DNA of 36,011 bases from JAJXWB01 sp039808645 (lineage in GTDB: Bacteria; Pseudomonadota; Alphaproteobacteria; Rhizobiales; Beijerinckiaceae), in contig JBDHTL010000020.1 of NCBI GenBank assembly GCA_039808645.1, positions 1-36,011 on the forward strand, in the 5' to 3' direction. Shown piece after piece: positions 23,532 to 32,962 of the stretch. Every line of letters begins with the position of its first letter. Positions within the stretch are counted from its first letter, which is position 1. The notes under the pieces were generated by a model. The model saw nothing but the letters and a program-made list of their open reading frames with translations, had not been told where the DNA came from and made no database searches. The position numbers were made by a program, and so were the translations under genes.

Positions 23532-25768
23532 GCGCCCTCCGCGGCGTGGTCCAGGCGAAGCACGATGACGGAAAGCGGCGGCAGCACGAGTTCGAGCGAT
23601 TGCGCATGGCCGTGCGCGGGCGCGTCGCGCGTCTGCGCGCCGCCGAGATTGCCCATGTTCGCGCCGCCGTAGCAGGCCGCGTCCGTATTGAGGATTTCCT
23701 TCCAGAAGCCGGCATGCGGCACGCCGATCGAATAGAAGGGCCGCGGCTCGGGCGTCATGTTGAGCGCCACGACGATCGGCCGCGCGCCCTGGCTTTTGCG
23801 CATATAGGCGAAGACGCTGTTGTCGCGATCGTCGACCACGAGCCATTCGAAGCCCTCGGGCTTCGAGTCCGCCGCATGCAAGGCCGGTTCGCCGCGATAG
23901 ACGACGTTGAGGTCGCGCACCAGCGCGACCAGACCGGCATGGCCGGGCTCGTCGAACAGGCGCCAGTCGAGCTGGCGATCATGGCTCCATTCGCGCCATT
24001 GGCCGAATTCGGCGCCCATGAACAGGAGCTTCTTGCCGGGGTGCGTCCACATCAGCGCGAGATAGGCGCGCAGATTGGCGCGCTTGCGCCAGTCGTCGCC
24101 CGGCATCTTGTCGATGAGCGAGCGCTTGCCGTGCACGACCTCGTCGTGCGAGACGGCGAGCACGAATTTCTCGGCATGGGCGTACATCATGCCGAAGGTG
24201 ATCTCGTCGTGATGGTGGCGGCGATGGACGGGGTCGCGCGCCATGTAGCGCAGCGTGTCGTTCATCCATCCCATGTTCCATTTGTAGGCGAAGCCGAGGC
24301 CGCCCTCTTCGACGCGCGTCGTCACGCCGGGCCATGCGGTCGATTCCTCGGCGATCATGATGGCGCCGGGACAGCGGCTCGCGACGATGGAATTCGTCGC
24401 GCGCAGGAAGTCGATCGCCTCCAGGTTTTCGCGACCGCCGAATTCGTTCGCCGTCCACTGCCCTTCCGGACGGGAATAGTCCCGGTAGAGCATCGAGGCG
24501 ACCGCATCCACGCGCAGGCCGTCGACGTGGAAATCCTCCAGCCAGCGCAACGCGCTCGCGATCAGGAAATTGCGGACCTCGCGTCGCCCGAAATTGTAGA
24601 GGACCGTGTCCCAGTCGGGGTGCAGCCCTTCGCGGGGATCGGCGTGTTCGTAGAGGGCCGTGCCGTCGAAGCGCACGAGGCCGTGCGCGTCGTTGGGAAA
24701 ATGATGGGGCGCCCAATCGACGATCACGCCGAGGCTCGCCGCATGGCAGGCGTCGACGAAACGGGCGAAGCCCGCGGGATCGCCGTGGCGCGCGGTCGGC
24801 GCGAACAGCGACAGCGGTTGATATCCCCACGAGCCGCGGAACGGATGTTCCGCGATCGGCAGCAGTTCGACATGCGTGAAACCGAGCGCGGACGCGTAGG
24901 TCGGCAGTCTTCGCGCCGCCTCGTCCCAGTCGAGTTCTGCGTCGTGCTTGTGCAGCCAGGAGCCGAGATGGACTTCGTAGATCGAGATCGGCGCCTCGGG
25001 CGCCTGCCGCGCGGCGCGCGTCGCCATCCATTCCTCGTCCCGCCAGACGTGGTCGGGCGCGGCCGCGACGATCGAGGCGGTTTCCGGTGGCGCCTCGCTG
25101 CGGAACGCCATCGGATCGGCCTTGAGCGGCAATTCGTGGCCCTCGCGATCGACGATTGCGAATTTGTAGCGCTCCCCCGCGCCGATCCGCGCCACGAACA
25201 ATTCCCAGACGCCCGCGCGATGGCGCAGCCGCATGGGATGGCGGCGCCTGTCCCAGCCGTTGAAATCGCCGACGACCGAAACGCTGCGCGCATTCGGCGC
25301 CCAGACCGAGAAGCGCACGCCAGGCGCATCCGCGATCCGCATTTCACGCGCGCCGAGCAGTTCGGTCAGTTTCGGATGGCAGCCGGCGGCGAAAAGCGCG
25401 AGGTCTTCGTCGGGCAGCAGTTCCCAGTACGAATAGGGGTCCTCGGCGATGCAGGCGGCGTCCGGCCAGATCGTGCGCAACAGATAGGGCTCGTCGCCCG
25501 GCAGCAGCGCGCCGTGGAGGCCGCGCGCGTCGATCTGGTCGAGGACGGCGAGCCTGCGCGCTCCGGCGGCGTCCAGCGCCTCGACGCCGAGCGCGCCGGG
25601 CAGGAAGGCGCGCACGACGCGGCCTTGCGGCGTCTCGTGCGGACCGAGCACGGCGAAAGGATCGGCGCAGCGGCCTTCGGCAAGCGCGTCGACCAGGGCG
25701 GCGTCGAGCGCCGCGGGATGAACCCGCGCGCCTGCGACAGGCTGCTTCTGGATTGCCGACCGGGACAT
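23528..25768 (-). CDS. glgB: 1,4-alpha-glucan branching enzyme
   Basis: A GH13 branching enzyme, 746 residues from ATG at 25768. It introduces alpha-1,6 branches into glycogen. Visible are an N-terminal CBM48-like module (VWAPNARSVSVVGDFNGWD), GLRVDAVASMLYRDYSR with the nucleophile Asp, MIAEESTAWPG with the acid/base Glu, and SHDEVVHGKRSL with the transition-state Asp after the histidine. An extended start at ATG 25834 is also open (22 more residues); neither start has a clear ribosome site. It lies just behind glgA and overlaps malQ. Family assignment is firm. Confidence 0.93.
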   Translation of the reverse strand: MSRSAIQKQPVAGARVHPAALDAALVDALAEGRCADPFAVLGPHETPQGRVVRAFLPGALGVEALDAAGARRLAVLDQIDARGLHGALLPGDEPYLLRTIWPDAACIAEDPYSYWELLPDEDLALFAAGCHPKLTELLGAREMRIADAPGVRFSVWAPNARSVSVVGDFNGWDRRRHPMRLRHRAGVWELFVARIGAGERYKFAIVDREGHELPLKADPMAFRSEAPPETASIVAAAPDHVWRDEEWMATRAARQAPEAPISIYEVHLGSWLHKHDAELDWDEAARRLPTYASALGFTHVELLPIAEHPFRGSWGYQPLSLFAPTARHGDPAGFARFVDACHAASLGVIVDWAPHHFPNDAHGLVRFDGTALYEHADPREGLHPDWDTVLYNFGRREVRNFLIASALRWLEDFHVDGLRVDAVASMLYRDYSRPEGQWTANEFGGRENLEAIDFLRATNSIVASRCPGAIMIAEESTAWPGVTTRVEEGGLGFAYKWNMGWMNDTLRYMARDPVHRRHHHDEITFGMMYAHAEKFVLAVSHDEVVHGKRSLIDKMPGDDWRKRANLRAYLALMWTHPGKKLLFMGAEFGQWREWSHDRQLDWRLFDEPGHAGLVALVRDLNVVYRGEPALHAADSKPEGFEWLVVDDRDNSVFAYMRKSQGARPIVVALNMTPEPRPFYSIGVPHAGFWKEILNTDAACYGGANMGNLGGAQTRDAPAHGHAQSLELVLPPLSVIVLRLDHAAEGA

Positions 25769-25843
25769 GGACGCGCCGCTCTTGCCGGCCGAACGAATCA
25801 ACTGCGGCCGTTCAGCGACTTTACCGCAGCGCATGCCTGAACG

Positions 25844-27322
25844 TCAGCCGGTCCGCGCGCCCTGGTACAGCGTAGCGTAGCGGCGCGCCGAATCCGACCA
25901 TTCGAACGTGCGCGCCATGGCGGCGCGGCGCATTTCGTCGAGCCTGCGGCCCGAGCCGAACGTGTCGAGCGCGCGGCGCACCGCTCCCTTGAACTGCTGC
26001 GCGGTCGGCGTTTGGAAAAGAAAGCCGGTGCGCCCGTCCTCGATCGTGTCGGCGAGACCGCCGGTCCGGTGGGCGATCGGCAGGGAGCCGAACCGTTGGG
26101 CGTACATCTGGCTCAAGCCGCAGGGTTCGAATCGCGAGGGCATCAGCAGGAAGTCGGAGCCGGCGAACATGGCGCGCGCCTCCGAGCCGTCGAAGCCGAT
26201 GCGCACGCCGACCTGGCTCGGATGTTTGCGCGCCAGCGTCAGCATCCGGTCCTCCAGATGCGTCTCGCCTTGTCCGGTCACCACGAGCTGGCCGCCGTGC
26301 GCGACGATTTCCTCGGCCACCTCGATCGACAGATCGACGCCCTTCTGGTGCACGAGGCGCGAGATGATCGCGAACAGCGGCCCGCGCGACAGCGCCAGCC
26401 CGAACAGGCCGCGGATGTAGTCCGCGTACCGGCCCTTCCAGCGGTCGGGCTCGAAGCCCTCGCCATGATGCGTGTGGCGCGGGTCCCAGGACTCGTCGAT
26501 GCCGTTGAGGATGCCGCTGAGCCGTCCCTGCCGCGAGCGCTCGGACAGCAGGCCGTGCAGGCCGCAGCCGAATTGCGGCGTCGTGATTTCCTGCGCGTAG
26601 GTCGCGCTGACGGTGGTCAGATGGTCGGCGTAGTAGACGCCGGCCTTGAGGAACGACAGGCGTCCGTAGAATTCGACGCCGTCGACCCTGTAGGCGGCCT
26701 CGGGAATCGCCAGCGCCTTCAGGCGCGCCGGATCGAAGGCGCCCTGATAGGCGAGATTGTGGATGGTGAGCAGCGACGGCGTCTCCACGCCGCGCCAGGC
26801 GAGATAGCCGGGCGCCAGCGCGGTCGGCCAGTCGTTGAGATGCAGATTGTCGGGACGCCAGTTCGCGTCGCCCAGGCCCGCCGCCATGTCGGCGGCCGCA
26901 AGGCTCAGGCGCGCGAAACGGATGTCGTTGTCGATCCAGTCCCTGCCCTCGGGATCGAGATAGAGGCCGCCCGGCCGGTCGTAGAGATCGGCGTTGAGCA
27001 GGACGTAGACGGGAATGCCGTCGGCCGTGCGCGTCCGTCCGAGCGCGCAGGCGGGAATTTCGCCAAGACCCGGCAGCAGGCCCACCGGCTCGATGGCGCC
27101 GGCGCGTTCGAGCACCTGTCGGTAGCCGGGAACGAGAATGCGCACGTCCGAAAGAGCGCGCAGCGCGCGCGGCAGGGCGGCCGAGACCTCGCCCAGGCCG
27201 CCGGTCTGCACGTAGTCGGAAATCTCGGAAGTGACGAACAGGACCTTGCGGCGCGCAATCGGCTGCTCGGCCTGCGCGGCCTCGCTCTCAAGGTCGAAAT
27301 GACCCCGTTCCTGCCAACCCAT
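25844..27322 (-). CDS. glgA: Glycogen synthase (GT5), with Gln in place of the KTGGL lysine
   Basis: A 492-residue GT-B glucosyltransferase that elongates alpha-1,4-glucan from ADP-glucose. The N-terminal motif is QTGGLGEVSAALP (39-51) where classic enzymes have KTGGL, so the substrate-binding lysine is replaced by Gln39. Other motifs are intact: LHLNDW, TIHNLAYQG, ILNGID, ISRLVHQKGVDL, SRFEPCGLSQMYAQRFG (with the catalytic Glu) and RTGGLADTI. An extra 25 residues precede the first strand. ATG at 27322 faces glgP across a 257-bp shared control region. It leads the glgA-glgB-malQ unit. glgC is absent from the window. Confidence 0.92.
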   Translation of the reverse strand: MGWQERGHFDLESEAAQAEQPIARRKVLFVTSEISDYVQTGGLGEVSAALPRALRALSDVRILVPGYRQVLERAGAIEPVGLLPGLGEIPACALGRTRTADGIPVYVLLNADLYDRPGGLYLDPEGRDWIDNDIRFARLSLAAADMAAGLGDANWRPDNLHLNDWPTALAPGYLAWRGVETPSLLTIHNLAYQGAFDPARLKALAIPEAAYRVDGVEFYGRLSFLKAGVYYADHLTTVSATYAQEITTPQFGCGLHGLLSERSRQGRLSGILNGIDESWDPRHTHHGEGFEPDRWKGRYADYIRGLFGLALSRGPLFAIISRLVHQKGVDLSIEVAEEIVAHGGQLVVTGQGETHLEDRMLTLARKHPSQVGVRIGFDGSEARAMFAGSDFLLMPSRFEPCGLSQMYAQRFGSLPIAHRTGGLADTIEDGRTGFLFQTPTAQQFKGAVRRALDTFGSGRRLDEMRRAAMARTFEWSDSARRYATLYQGARTG

Positions 27323-27579
27323 GCGCTCGCGCCCGCCGCCCTTAGCTCAAGCCGAATCACTTCGCTCGTTGGTCCATCTGTTTAATCCGGAAACGCTAGC
27401 CAATGGTTAACGCAACGGAAATCATCAGACGAAAGCGCGCTTTGTCGTCGTTTCCGGCGCGGATGAGGGTTAACGCCCCCGGGAAAAAACGCCCCCGGGT
27501 TACCGCGCGTTGGCGCTTTATCGAATTCTTCAGCAGCCTCCGGTTAACTCTGGGGCATCGTGCCGAAGGGTTTGTTTGC
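27323..27579. promoter_or_regulatory. Divergent glgA/glgP control region with GGTTAAC boxes
   Basis: Three GGTTAAC boxes (27405-27411, 27468-27474, 27542-27548) and a near-copy GGTTACC (27498-27504) lie between the divergent glycogen synthesis and breakdown genes. The first sits in ATGGTTAAC, a match to the CtrA half-site TTAACCAT read on the other strand. An 11-bp direct repeat ACGCCCCCGGG occurs at 27473-27483 and 27489-27499 with a run of A's between. A plus-strand open frame passes through but shows no family sequence before the glgP start. Regulator identity is unknown. Confidence 0.45.
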
Positions 27580-30087
27580 ATGCGTACGAACACTTTGAAG
27601 TCGTCGGATATTCTTTCGCCGGTGGAACGGCGGCCCAACGCCAGGGAAGAGGCGGCCGCCGCCATTCAGGCGCTGCGCAAGGAAATCGAGGCCAAGCTGA
27701 TCTACAACGTCGGCAAGCCGCCGGCGCTCGCGCTGAACCACGACTGGCTGACCGCCGCCATCCTCGCCGTGCGCGACAAGATCATCGACCGCTGGATGGC
27801 TTCCATCCGCGAGGCCAAGCGCTCGGGGCGCAAGCGGGTCTACTATCTCTCGCTCGAATTCCTCATCGGCCGCCTGTTCGAGGACGCGCTCGGCAATCTC
27901 GGCCTGAAGGAGCAGATGCGCGAGGCGCTGGCGCTCGTCGGACTCGATCTCGATTCCATCGCGCAGCTCGAACCCGACGCAGCGCTCGGCAACGGCGGCC
28001 TGGGGCGGCTTGCGGCCTGCTTCATGGAGAGCATGGCGACGCTCGGCGTATCCGGGCTCGGCTACGGCATCCGCTATGACCACGGGCTGTTCAAGCAGCG
28101 CGTCGTCGACGGCGCCCAGGTCGAGACCCCGGAAGACTGGCTCTCCTTCCGCAACCCCTGGGAGTTCCAGCGGCGCGAAATCCTGCACGAGATCGGATTC
28201 GGCGGCGAAGTGTCGAGCGAGGCCGGCTGGGACGGCGCCGAGCGCCACGCCTGGCAGCCGGCGGAGAAGATTCTGGCCGTCGCCTACGACACGCCGGTCG
28301 TCGGCTGGCGCGGCGACACGGTGAACACGCTGCGTCTGTGGAGCGCCAAGGCGATCGACCCGATCCGCCTCGACGCCTTCAACGCCGGCGACCATGTCGG
28401 CGCGATCTACGAACGCTCGCGCGCGGAAAGCATTTCGCGCATTCTCTATCCCTCGGACTCCAGCCCGGCAGGTCACGAATTGCGCCTGCGGCAGGAGTAT
28501 TTCTTCGCGTCCGCCTCGCTGCAGGATCTGATCCGGCGCCATATCCAGCGCTTCGGCGACGTGCGCAACCTGCACGAGAAGGCCGCCATCCAGCTGAACG
28601 ACACGCATCCCGCCATCGCGGTCGCCGAACTGATGCGCCTGCTGCTCGACGTGCACGGCGTCGGCTGGGAGGAGGCCTGGACCATCACGCGCGAAGCGAC
28701 GTCCTACACCAACCACACGCTGCTGCCCGAGGCGCTGGAGACCTGGCCCGTCGAGCTGATGGGCCGCCTGCTGCCGCGCCATCTGCAGATCATCTACGCG
28801 ATCAACATGCGCTTCCTGGGCGAGGCGAAGGCCGCCGGCGCGGACGACGCCATGCTGCGCTCGGTCTCGCTGATCGGCGAGGAAGGCGGCAAGCGGGTGC
28901 GCATGGGCAATCTCGCCTTCGTCGGATCGCACATGATCAACGGCGTCTCCGCCCTGCATACGGATCTGATGAAGGAGACCGTGTTCCACGATCTCGCGAA
29001 AATCCTGCCGGGCCGCATCGTCAACAAGACGAACGGCATCACGCCGCGACGCTGGCTGATCAATTCCAATCCGGCGCTGACGGACCTTCTGCGCGAAACG
29101 GTCGGCGCGGGCGTGGTGGACGACATCGAGCGCATCCGCGACTTCGAGCGTTATGTCGACGACGCCTCCGCGCAGGACCGCTTCGCCGCGATCAAGCGCG
29201 TCAACAAGGAGACGCTCGCCGAATACATCAACGAGCAGAGCGGCGTGCGCATCGATCCGGCGGCCGTGTTCGACGTGCATGTCAAGCGCATCCACGAATA
29301 CAAACGGCAGCTCCTCAACATTCTCGAGACGATCGCGCTCTACGACGCGATCCGCGCCGATCCGCACCGCGACTGGGCCCCGCGCGTGAAGCTGTTCGCC
29401 GGCAAGGCGGCGGCGAGCTACGTGCAGGCCAAGTCGATCATACGGCTGATCAACGACGTGGCGCGGCGCGTGAACAACGATCCGGCGACGCGCAACCTGC
29501 TCAAGGTCGTGTTCATGCCGAACTTCAACGTGAGCCTCGCCGAGATGATCGTGCCCGCGGCCGACGTGTCGGAACAGATTTCGACGGCCGGCATGGAAGC
29601 GTCGGGAACGGGCAACATGAAGTTCGCGCTCAATGGCGCGGTGACGATCGGCACGCTCGACGGCGCCAATGTCGAGATCAAGGAGCATGTCGGCGACGAG
29701 AACATCGTCATCTTCGGCCTGACCGCGCAGCAGGTGGAGGAGGCGCGCCGCGCCGGCCATCGCCCGGCCTATGTCATCGGCGCCAACGCCCAGCTCAAGC
29801 GCGCGCTCGACGCGGTCGCCGGCGGCGAATATTCGCCCGAGGACCGCGACCGCTACGCCGGCCTCTGCCACTCCTTGTGGGACAGCGATTATTTCATGGT
29901 GACGCCGGACTTCGCCTCCTACTGGGACGCGCATCGCCGCATGGACGACATGTGGCGCGACCGCGCGCGCTGGCGGCGCATGTGCATGCTGAATACCGCG
30001 CGTATGGGCTGGTTTTCCTCCGATCGCACGATCCGCGAATATGCCGAGGAAATCTGGAAGGTGCCGCATACGCGCACGCATGGATGA
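27580..30087 (+). CDS. glgP: Glycogen phosphorylase
   Basis: An 835-residue GT35 enzyme that releases glucose-1-phosphate from glycogen ends. The PLP-binding lysine lies in EASGTGNMKFALNGA; other signature stretches are YYLSLEFLIGR, ALGNGGLGRLAACF, NDTHPAIAVAELMR and KRIHEYKRQLLN. ATG at 27580 (MRTNTLK) is chosen: the preceding in-frame codons do not resemble the family and GAAGGG lies 9 nt upstream. The C-terminus overlaps glgX by 8 bp. It lies divergent to glgA, so synthesis and breakdown can be switched from one region. Length and motifs are normal. Confidence 0.94.
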   Translation: MRTNTLKSSDILSPVERRPNAREEAAAAIQALRKEIEAKLIYNVGKPPALALNHDWLTAAILAVRDKIIDRWMASIREAKRSGRKRVYYLSLEFLIGRLFEDALGNLGLKEQMREALALVGLDLDSIAQLEPDAALGNGGLGRLAACFMESMATLGVSGLGYGIRYDHGLFKQRVVDGAQVETPEDWLSFRNPWEFQRREILHEIGFGGEVSSEAGWDGAERHAWQPAEKILAVAYDTPVVGWRGDTVNTLRLWSAKAIDPIRLDAFNAGDHVGAIYERSRAESISRILYPSDSSPAGHELRLRQEYFFASASLQDLIRRHIQRFGDVRNLHEKAAIQLNDTHPAIAVAELMRLLLDVHGVGWEEAWTITREATSYTNHTLLPEALETWPVELMGRLLPRHLQIIYAINMRFLGEAKAAGADDAMLRSVSLIGEEGGKRVRMGNLAFVGSHMINGVSALHTDLMKETVFHDLAKILPGRIVNKTNGITPRRWLINSNPALTDLLRETVGAGVVDDIERIRDFERYVDDASAQDRFAAIKRVNKETLAEYINEQSGVRIDPAAVFDVHVKRIHEYKRQLLNILETIALYDAIRADPHRDWAPRVKLFAGKAAASYVQAKSIIRLINDVARRVNNDPATRNLLKVVFMPNFNVSLAEMIVPAADVSEQISTAGMEASGTGNMKFALNGAVTIGTLDGANVEIKEHVGDENIVIFGLTAQQVEEARRAGHRPAYVIGANAQLKRALDAVAGGEYSPEDRDRYAGLCHSLWDSDYFMVTPDFASYWDAHRRMDDMWRDRARWRRMCMLNTARMGWFSSDRTIREYAEEIWKVPHTRTHG

Positions 30088-32101
30088 TCGCATCGCGGAG
30101 ACCTGCGCGCGGCCGGACGTTCCTGGCCTCCGGCTGACCGACGACGGCGCGACGATCGGCGTGGCCTCGCGTCATGCCGATCGCATCTTCGTCTGCCTTT
30201 TCGACGAAGACGACAACGAGACCGCGCGCATCGCGCTCGCGCATTCCGACGGCGACATGCATTACGGCTTTGTGACCGGAATGCGCGCGGGCCAGAAGTA
30301 CGGCCTGCGTGCGGACGGCCCGTGGGACCTCTGCGCCGGGCACAGGTTCGACCCCGCGAAACTTCTGGTCGATCCCTACGCACGGCGGCTCGACCGCCCT
30401 TTCGCCTTCCACCCTGCGTTGAACAGGTCGCGCGAAAACGCGGTCGACACGGCGCGGCTCGTTCCGAAAGCCATTGCCGAGGGCGCCCTGTCGCCGGTCG
30501 CGCCGAGGCCCGCGACAGCGCCGGGGCTCGTCTACGAGCTTTCGGTCCGGGCGCACACGATGCGCGACGACAGGGTTTCGCCTCATCTGCGGGGAACGCT
30601 CGCCGGCCTCGCCGCGCCGCATGTGATCGAGCGGTTCGTCAAGCTGGGGATTACGCACGTCGAACTCATGCCGGTCGCGTCCTGGATCGACGAACGTCAT
30701 CTTGGTCCGCTCGGCCTCACGAACGCCTGGGGCTACAACCCGGTCGCGTTCATGGCGCTCGATCCTCGGCTCGCGCCGAACGGCATGGCCGATTTGCGGG
30801 CCGCCGCCGCCGCCCTTCGCGCGGCCGGGATCGGCGTCATCCTCGATGTGGTCTACAACCACAGCGGCGAGGGCGACGAGGACGGCCCGACCCTCTCGCT
30901 GCGCGGTCTCGACAATGCGCTTTTCTATCGGCGCGCGCCGAATGGCGCGCTGATCAATGACGCCGGCTGCGGCAACAATCTCGACGGGGCGCAACCGGCC
31001 GTCGTCGCGCTCATCGTCGAATCCCTGCGCCGCTTCGTCATCGAGGCCGGCGTGGAAGGTTTCCGTTTCGATCTTGCGACGACGCTGGCGCGGCGTCCCG
31101 AGGGGTTCGATCCGCAGGCGCCGCTGCTTCGCGCAATCGCCGACGACCCGGACTTGCGGGAGCGCATCCTGATCGCCGAACCCTGGGACGTCGGGCCGGG
31201 CGGCTATCAGCTCGGGCGATTTCCCGCCGGTTGGCTCGAATGGAACGACCGTTATCGCGACGACGTCAGGCGCTTCTGGCGCGGCGATGCGCATGCGGCG
31301 GGCGCGCTCGCGACGCGCATCGCGGGCTCGGCCGATTTCTTCGGGATCGAAAGGCGCGGACCGGGCGCGAGCCTGAATTTCGTCGCCGCGCACGACGGAT
31401 TCGCCCTGCGCGATCTCGTCTCCTATTCGGCCAAGAGCAATTTCGCCAACGGCGAAGGCAATCGCGACGGCAATTCCGCGGAAATCTGCTGGAACGGCGG
31501 CGTCGAGGGAGAGACAGGCGACGCGCATGTGATCGCACGGCGCAAGGCCGACGCGCGCGCGCTGCTCGCCACGCTGTTTCTCTCGCTCGGAACGCCAATG
31601 CTGACGGCGGGCGACGAGATCGGCCGCAGCCAGGGCGGCAACAACAACGCCTATGCGCAGGACAATGAAACGACCTGGCTCGACTGGGCGAATGCGGATG
31701 GAGACCTTGCCGATTTCGTCGCGGCTCTCGCGACGCTTCGCGCACGAACTCCCCTTCTGCGCGAAGATCGCTTCCTGACGGGCTGCGCCATGAATGAAAC
31801 GTGCGAGCCAGACGTGCGATGGCTGCGAGCGGATGGCGCGCCCATGCGCGACGGCGACTGGGCGAACGCTGATTGCATCGCGCTGACGCGCGCCCCGGCC
31901 GAGACGGACGGCGCGCGACTCCATCTCGTCTTCAACCGCGCGGAGGAGGCGACGCCGATCGCCTTGCCCGAGCCCCTTCAGGGCGCGCGATGGATGCTGG
32001 CGCTCGACAGCGCTTCGGCCTTTGCCGGCCTGAAGCAAGCCGACGCGCGGCCTTTCTGTCCCGGTCGCGCCGTTCTGCTCTTCAGCGAGGCGCGAACCTA
32101 G
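30080..32101 (+). CDS. glgX: Glycogen debranching enzyme
   Basis: A 673-residue GH13 (isoamylase-type) enzyme that cuts alpha-1,6 branches of phosphorylase-limit glycogen. Visible are a CBM48 module at the N-terminus, GVILDVVYNHSGEG, GFRFDLATTLARRP with the nucleophile, LIAEPWDVGPGGYQLGRFP with the acid/base Glu, and NFVAAHDGFALRDLVSY. ATG at 30080 overlaps the last 8 bp of glgP, suggesting translational coupling. The stop lies 5 bp from the convergent ligB stop. GlgX is preferred over TreX/TreY-type enzymes because of the pairing with glgP and the absence of other trehalose genes. Confidence 0.92.
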   Translation: MDDRIAETCARPDVPGLRLTDDGATIGVASRHADRIFVCLFDEDDNETARIALAHSDGDMHYGFVTGMRAGQKYGLRADGPWDLCAGHRFDPAKLLVDPYARRLDRPFAFHPALNRSRENAVDTARLVPKAIAEGALSPVAPRPATAPGLVYELSVRAHTMRDDRVSPHLRGTLAGLAAPHVIERFVKLGITHVELMPVASWIDERHLGPLGLTNAWGYNPVAFMALDPRLAPNGMADLRAAAAALRAAGIGVILDVVYNHSGEGDEDGPTLSLRGLDNALFYRRAPNGALINDAGCGNNLDGAQPAVVALIVESLRRFVIEAGVEGFRFDLATTLARRPEGFDPQAPLLRAIADDPDLRERILIAEPWDVGPGGYQLGRFPAGWLEWNDRYRDDVRRFWRGDAHAAGALATRIAGSADFFGIERRGPGASLNFVAAHDGFALRDLVSYSAKSNFANGEGNRDGNSAEICWNGGVEGETGDAHVIARRKADARALLATLFLSLGTPMLTAGDEIGRSQGGNNNAYAQDNETTWLDWANADGDLADFVAALATLRARTPLLREDRFLTGCAMNETCEPDVRWLRADGAPMRDGDWANADCIALTRAPAETDGARLHLVFNRAEEATPIALPEPLQGARWMLALDSASAFAGLKQADARPFCPGRAVLLFSEART

Positions 32102-32106
32102 CCGCT

Positions 32107-32961
32107 TCAGGCGTTCTCGAGAATGAGATGCCCGACCGCCGTATTCGACGCCGGAACATGGTAGAAGCGGTGCGCCACCCTCGGCTTCGGCCCGCCGCGC
32201 GTATCGGCCATCGCGCCGCGCGCGATAAGCCACATCACGAGTTCGATGCCCTCGCTTCCGGCCTCGCGCACGTAATCGATGTTCGGCATTTTCGAGAGGC
32301 CTTGCGGGTCCTCGATCAAGCGGTCGAGAAATTCATTGTCCCATTCGCGGTTGATGAGTCCGGCGCGCGGCCCCTGCAGCTGGTGGCTCATGCCGCCGGT
32401 GCCCCAGACCTGCACGTTGAGATCTTCCGGGTAGCTTTCGATCGCCGCGCGGATCGCCTGTCCCAGCGCGAAGCAGCGCGCGCCGGAGGGAACGGGGTGC
32501 TGCACGACGTTGACCGCGAAGGGAATGACCTTGCAGGGCCAGGCGTCCACCTTGCCGAACATGCAGGTCATCGGCACGGTCAGTCCGTGGTCGACGTCGA
32601 TCTCGTTGACGATGGTGAGATCGAAATCCTTCTGGATGACCTCGGACGCGATGTGCGAGGCAAGCTCCGGATGCCCGATCACCGGAGGCACGGGGCGCGC
32701 GCCATAGCCTTCGTCGGCCGGCATGAATTCGGGGCCCGTCATGATCGCGAAGGTCGGGATCATCGACAGGCTGAAGGCCGTCGCGTGATCGTTGTAGACA
32801 AGGAAGATGACGTCGGGCTTCTGTTCCTTCTCCCATTGTTTGGAGAAATCGTAGCCCGAAAACACCTTCTGCCAGTAGGGCTCGTGCGTCTTGCCGAGAT
32901 CGAAGGCCGCGCCGACGGCGGGGATGTGCGAGGAATAGACCGAAGCGGTGATGCGGGCCAT
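32107..32961 (-). CDS. ligB: Protocatechuate 4,5-dioxygenase, beta (catalytic) subunit
   Basis: A 284-residue class III extradiol dioxygenase subunit holding the Fe(II) site. It opens protocatechuate between C4 and C5 to 4-carboxy-2-hydroxymuconate semialdehyde. Residues match the Sphingobium LigB scheme after a 2-residue shift: His12 (SSHIPAV), His59 (NDHA), the base His193 (GTGGMSHQ) and Glu240. ATG at 32961 is 1 bp after the ligA stop. The last gene of the lig unit and convergent with glgX. Related gallate dioxygenases have alpha and beta parts fused; here they are separate, which favours LigAB. Confidence 0.93.
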   Translation of the reverse strand: MARITASVYSSHIPAVGAAFDLGKTHEPYWQKVFSGYDFSKQWEKEQKPDVIFLVYNDHATAFSLSMIPTFAIMTGPEFMPADEGYGARPVPPVIGHPELASHIASEVIQKDFDLTIVNEIDVDHGLTVPMTCMFGKVDAWPCKVIPFAVNVVQHPVPSGARCFALGQAIRAAIESYPEDLNVQVWGTGGMSHQLQGPRAGLINREWDNEFLDRLIEDPQGLSKMPNIDYVREAGSEGIELVMWLIARGAMADTRGGPKPRVAHRFYHVPASNTAVGHLILENA

Positions 32962-32962
32962 G

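Noticed and set aside
23546..25840. 764-codon plus-strand open frame opposite glgB
   Set aside because: Antisense shadow; the minus strand carries all GH13 catalytic motifs.
27403..27579. N-terminal extension of glgP of 59 codons
   Set aside because: It crosses the direct repeats and GGTTAAC boxes, has no similarity to phosphorylases, and a ribosome site precedes the internal ATG at 27580.
27544..30093. 849-codon open frame on the minus strand opposite glgP
   Set aside because: Antisense shadow of a well-conserved phosphorylase; no recognisable domain and typical GC-driven composition.
29894..32233. 779-codon minus-strand open frame opposite glgX
   Set aside because: Antisense shadow crossing from glgP into ligB; no domain and Arg/Asp/Val-rich noise.
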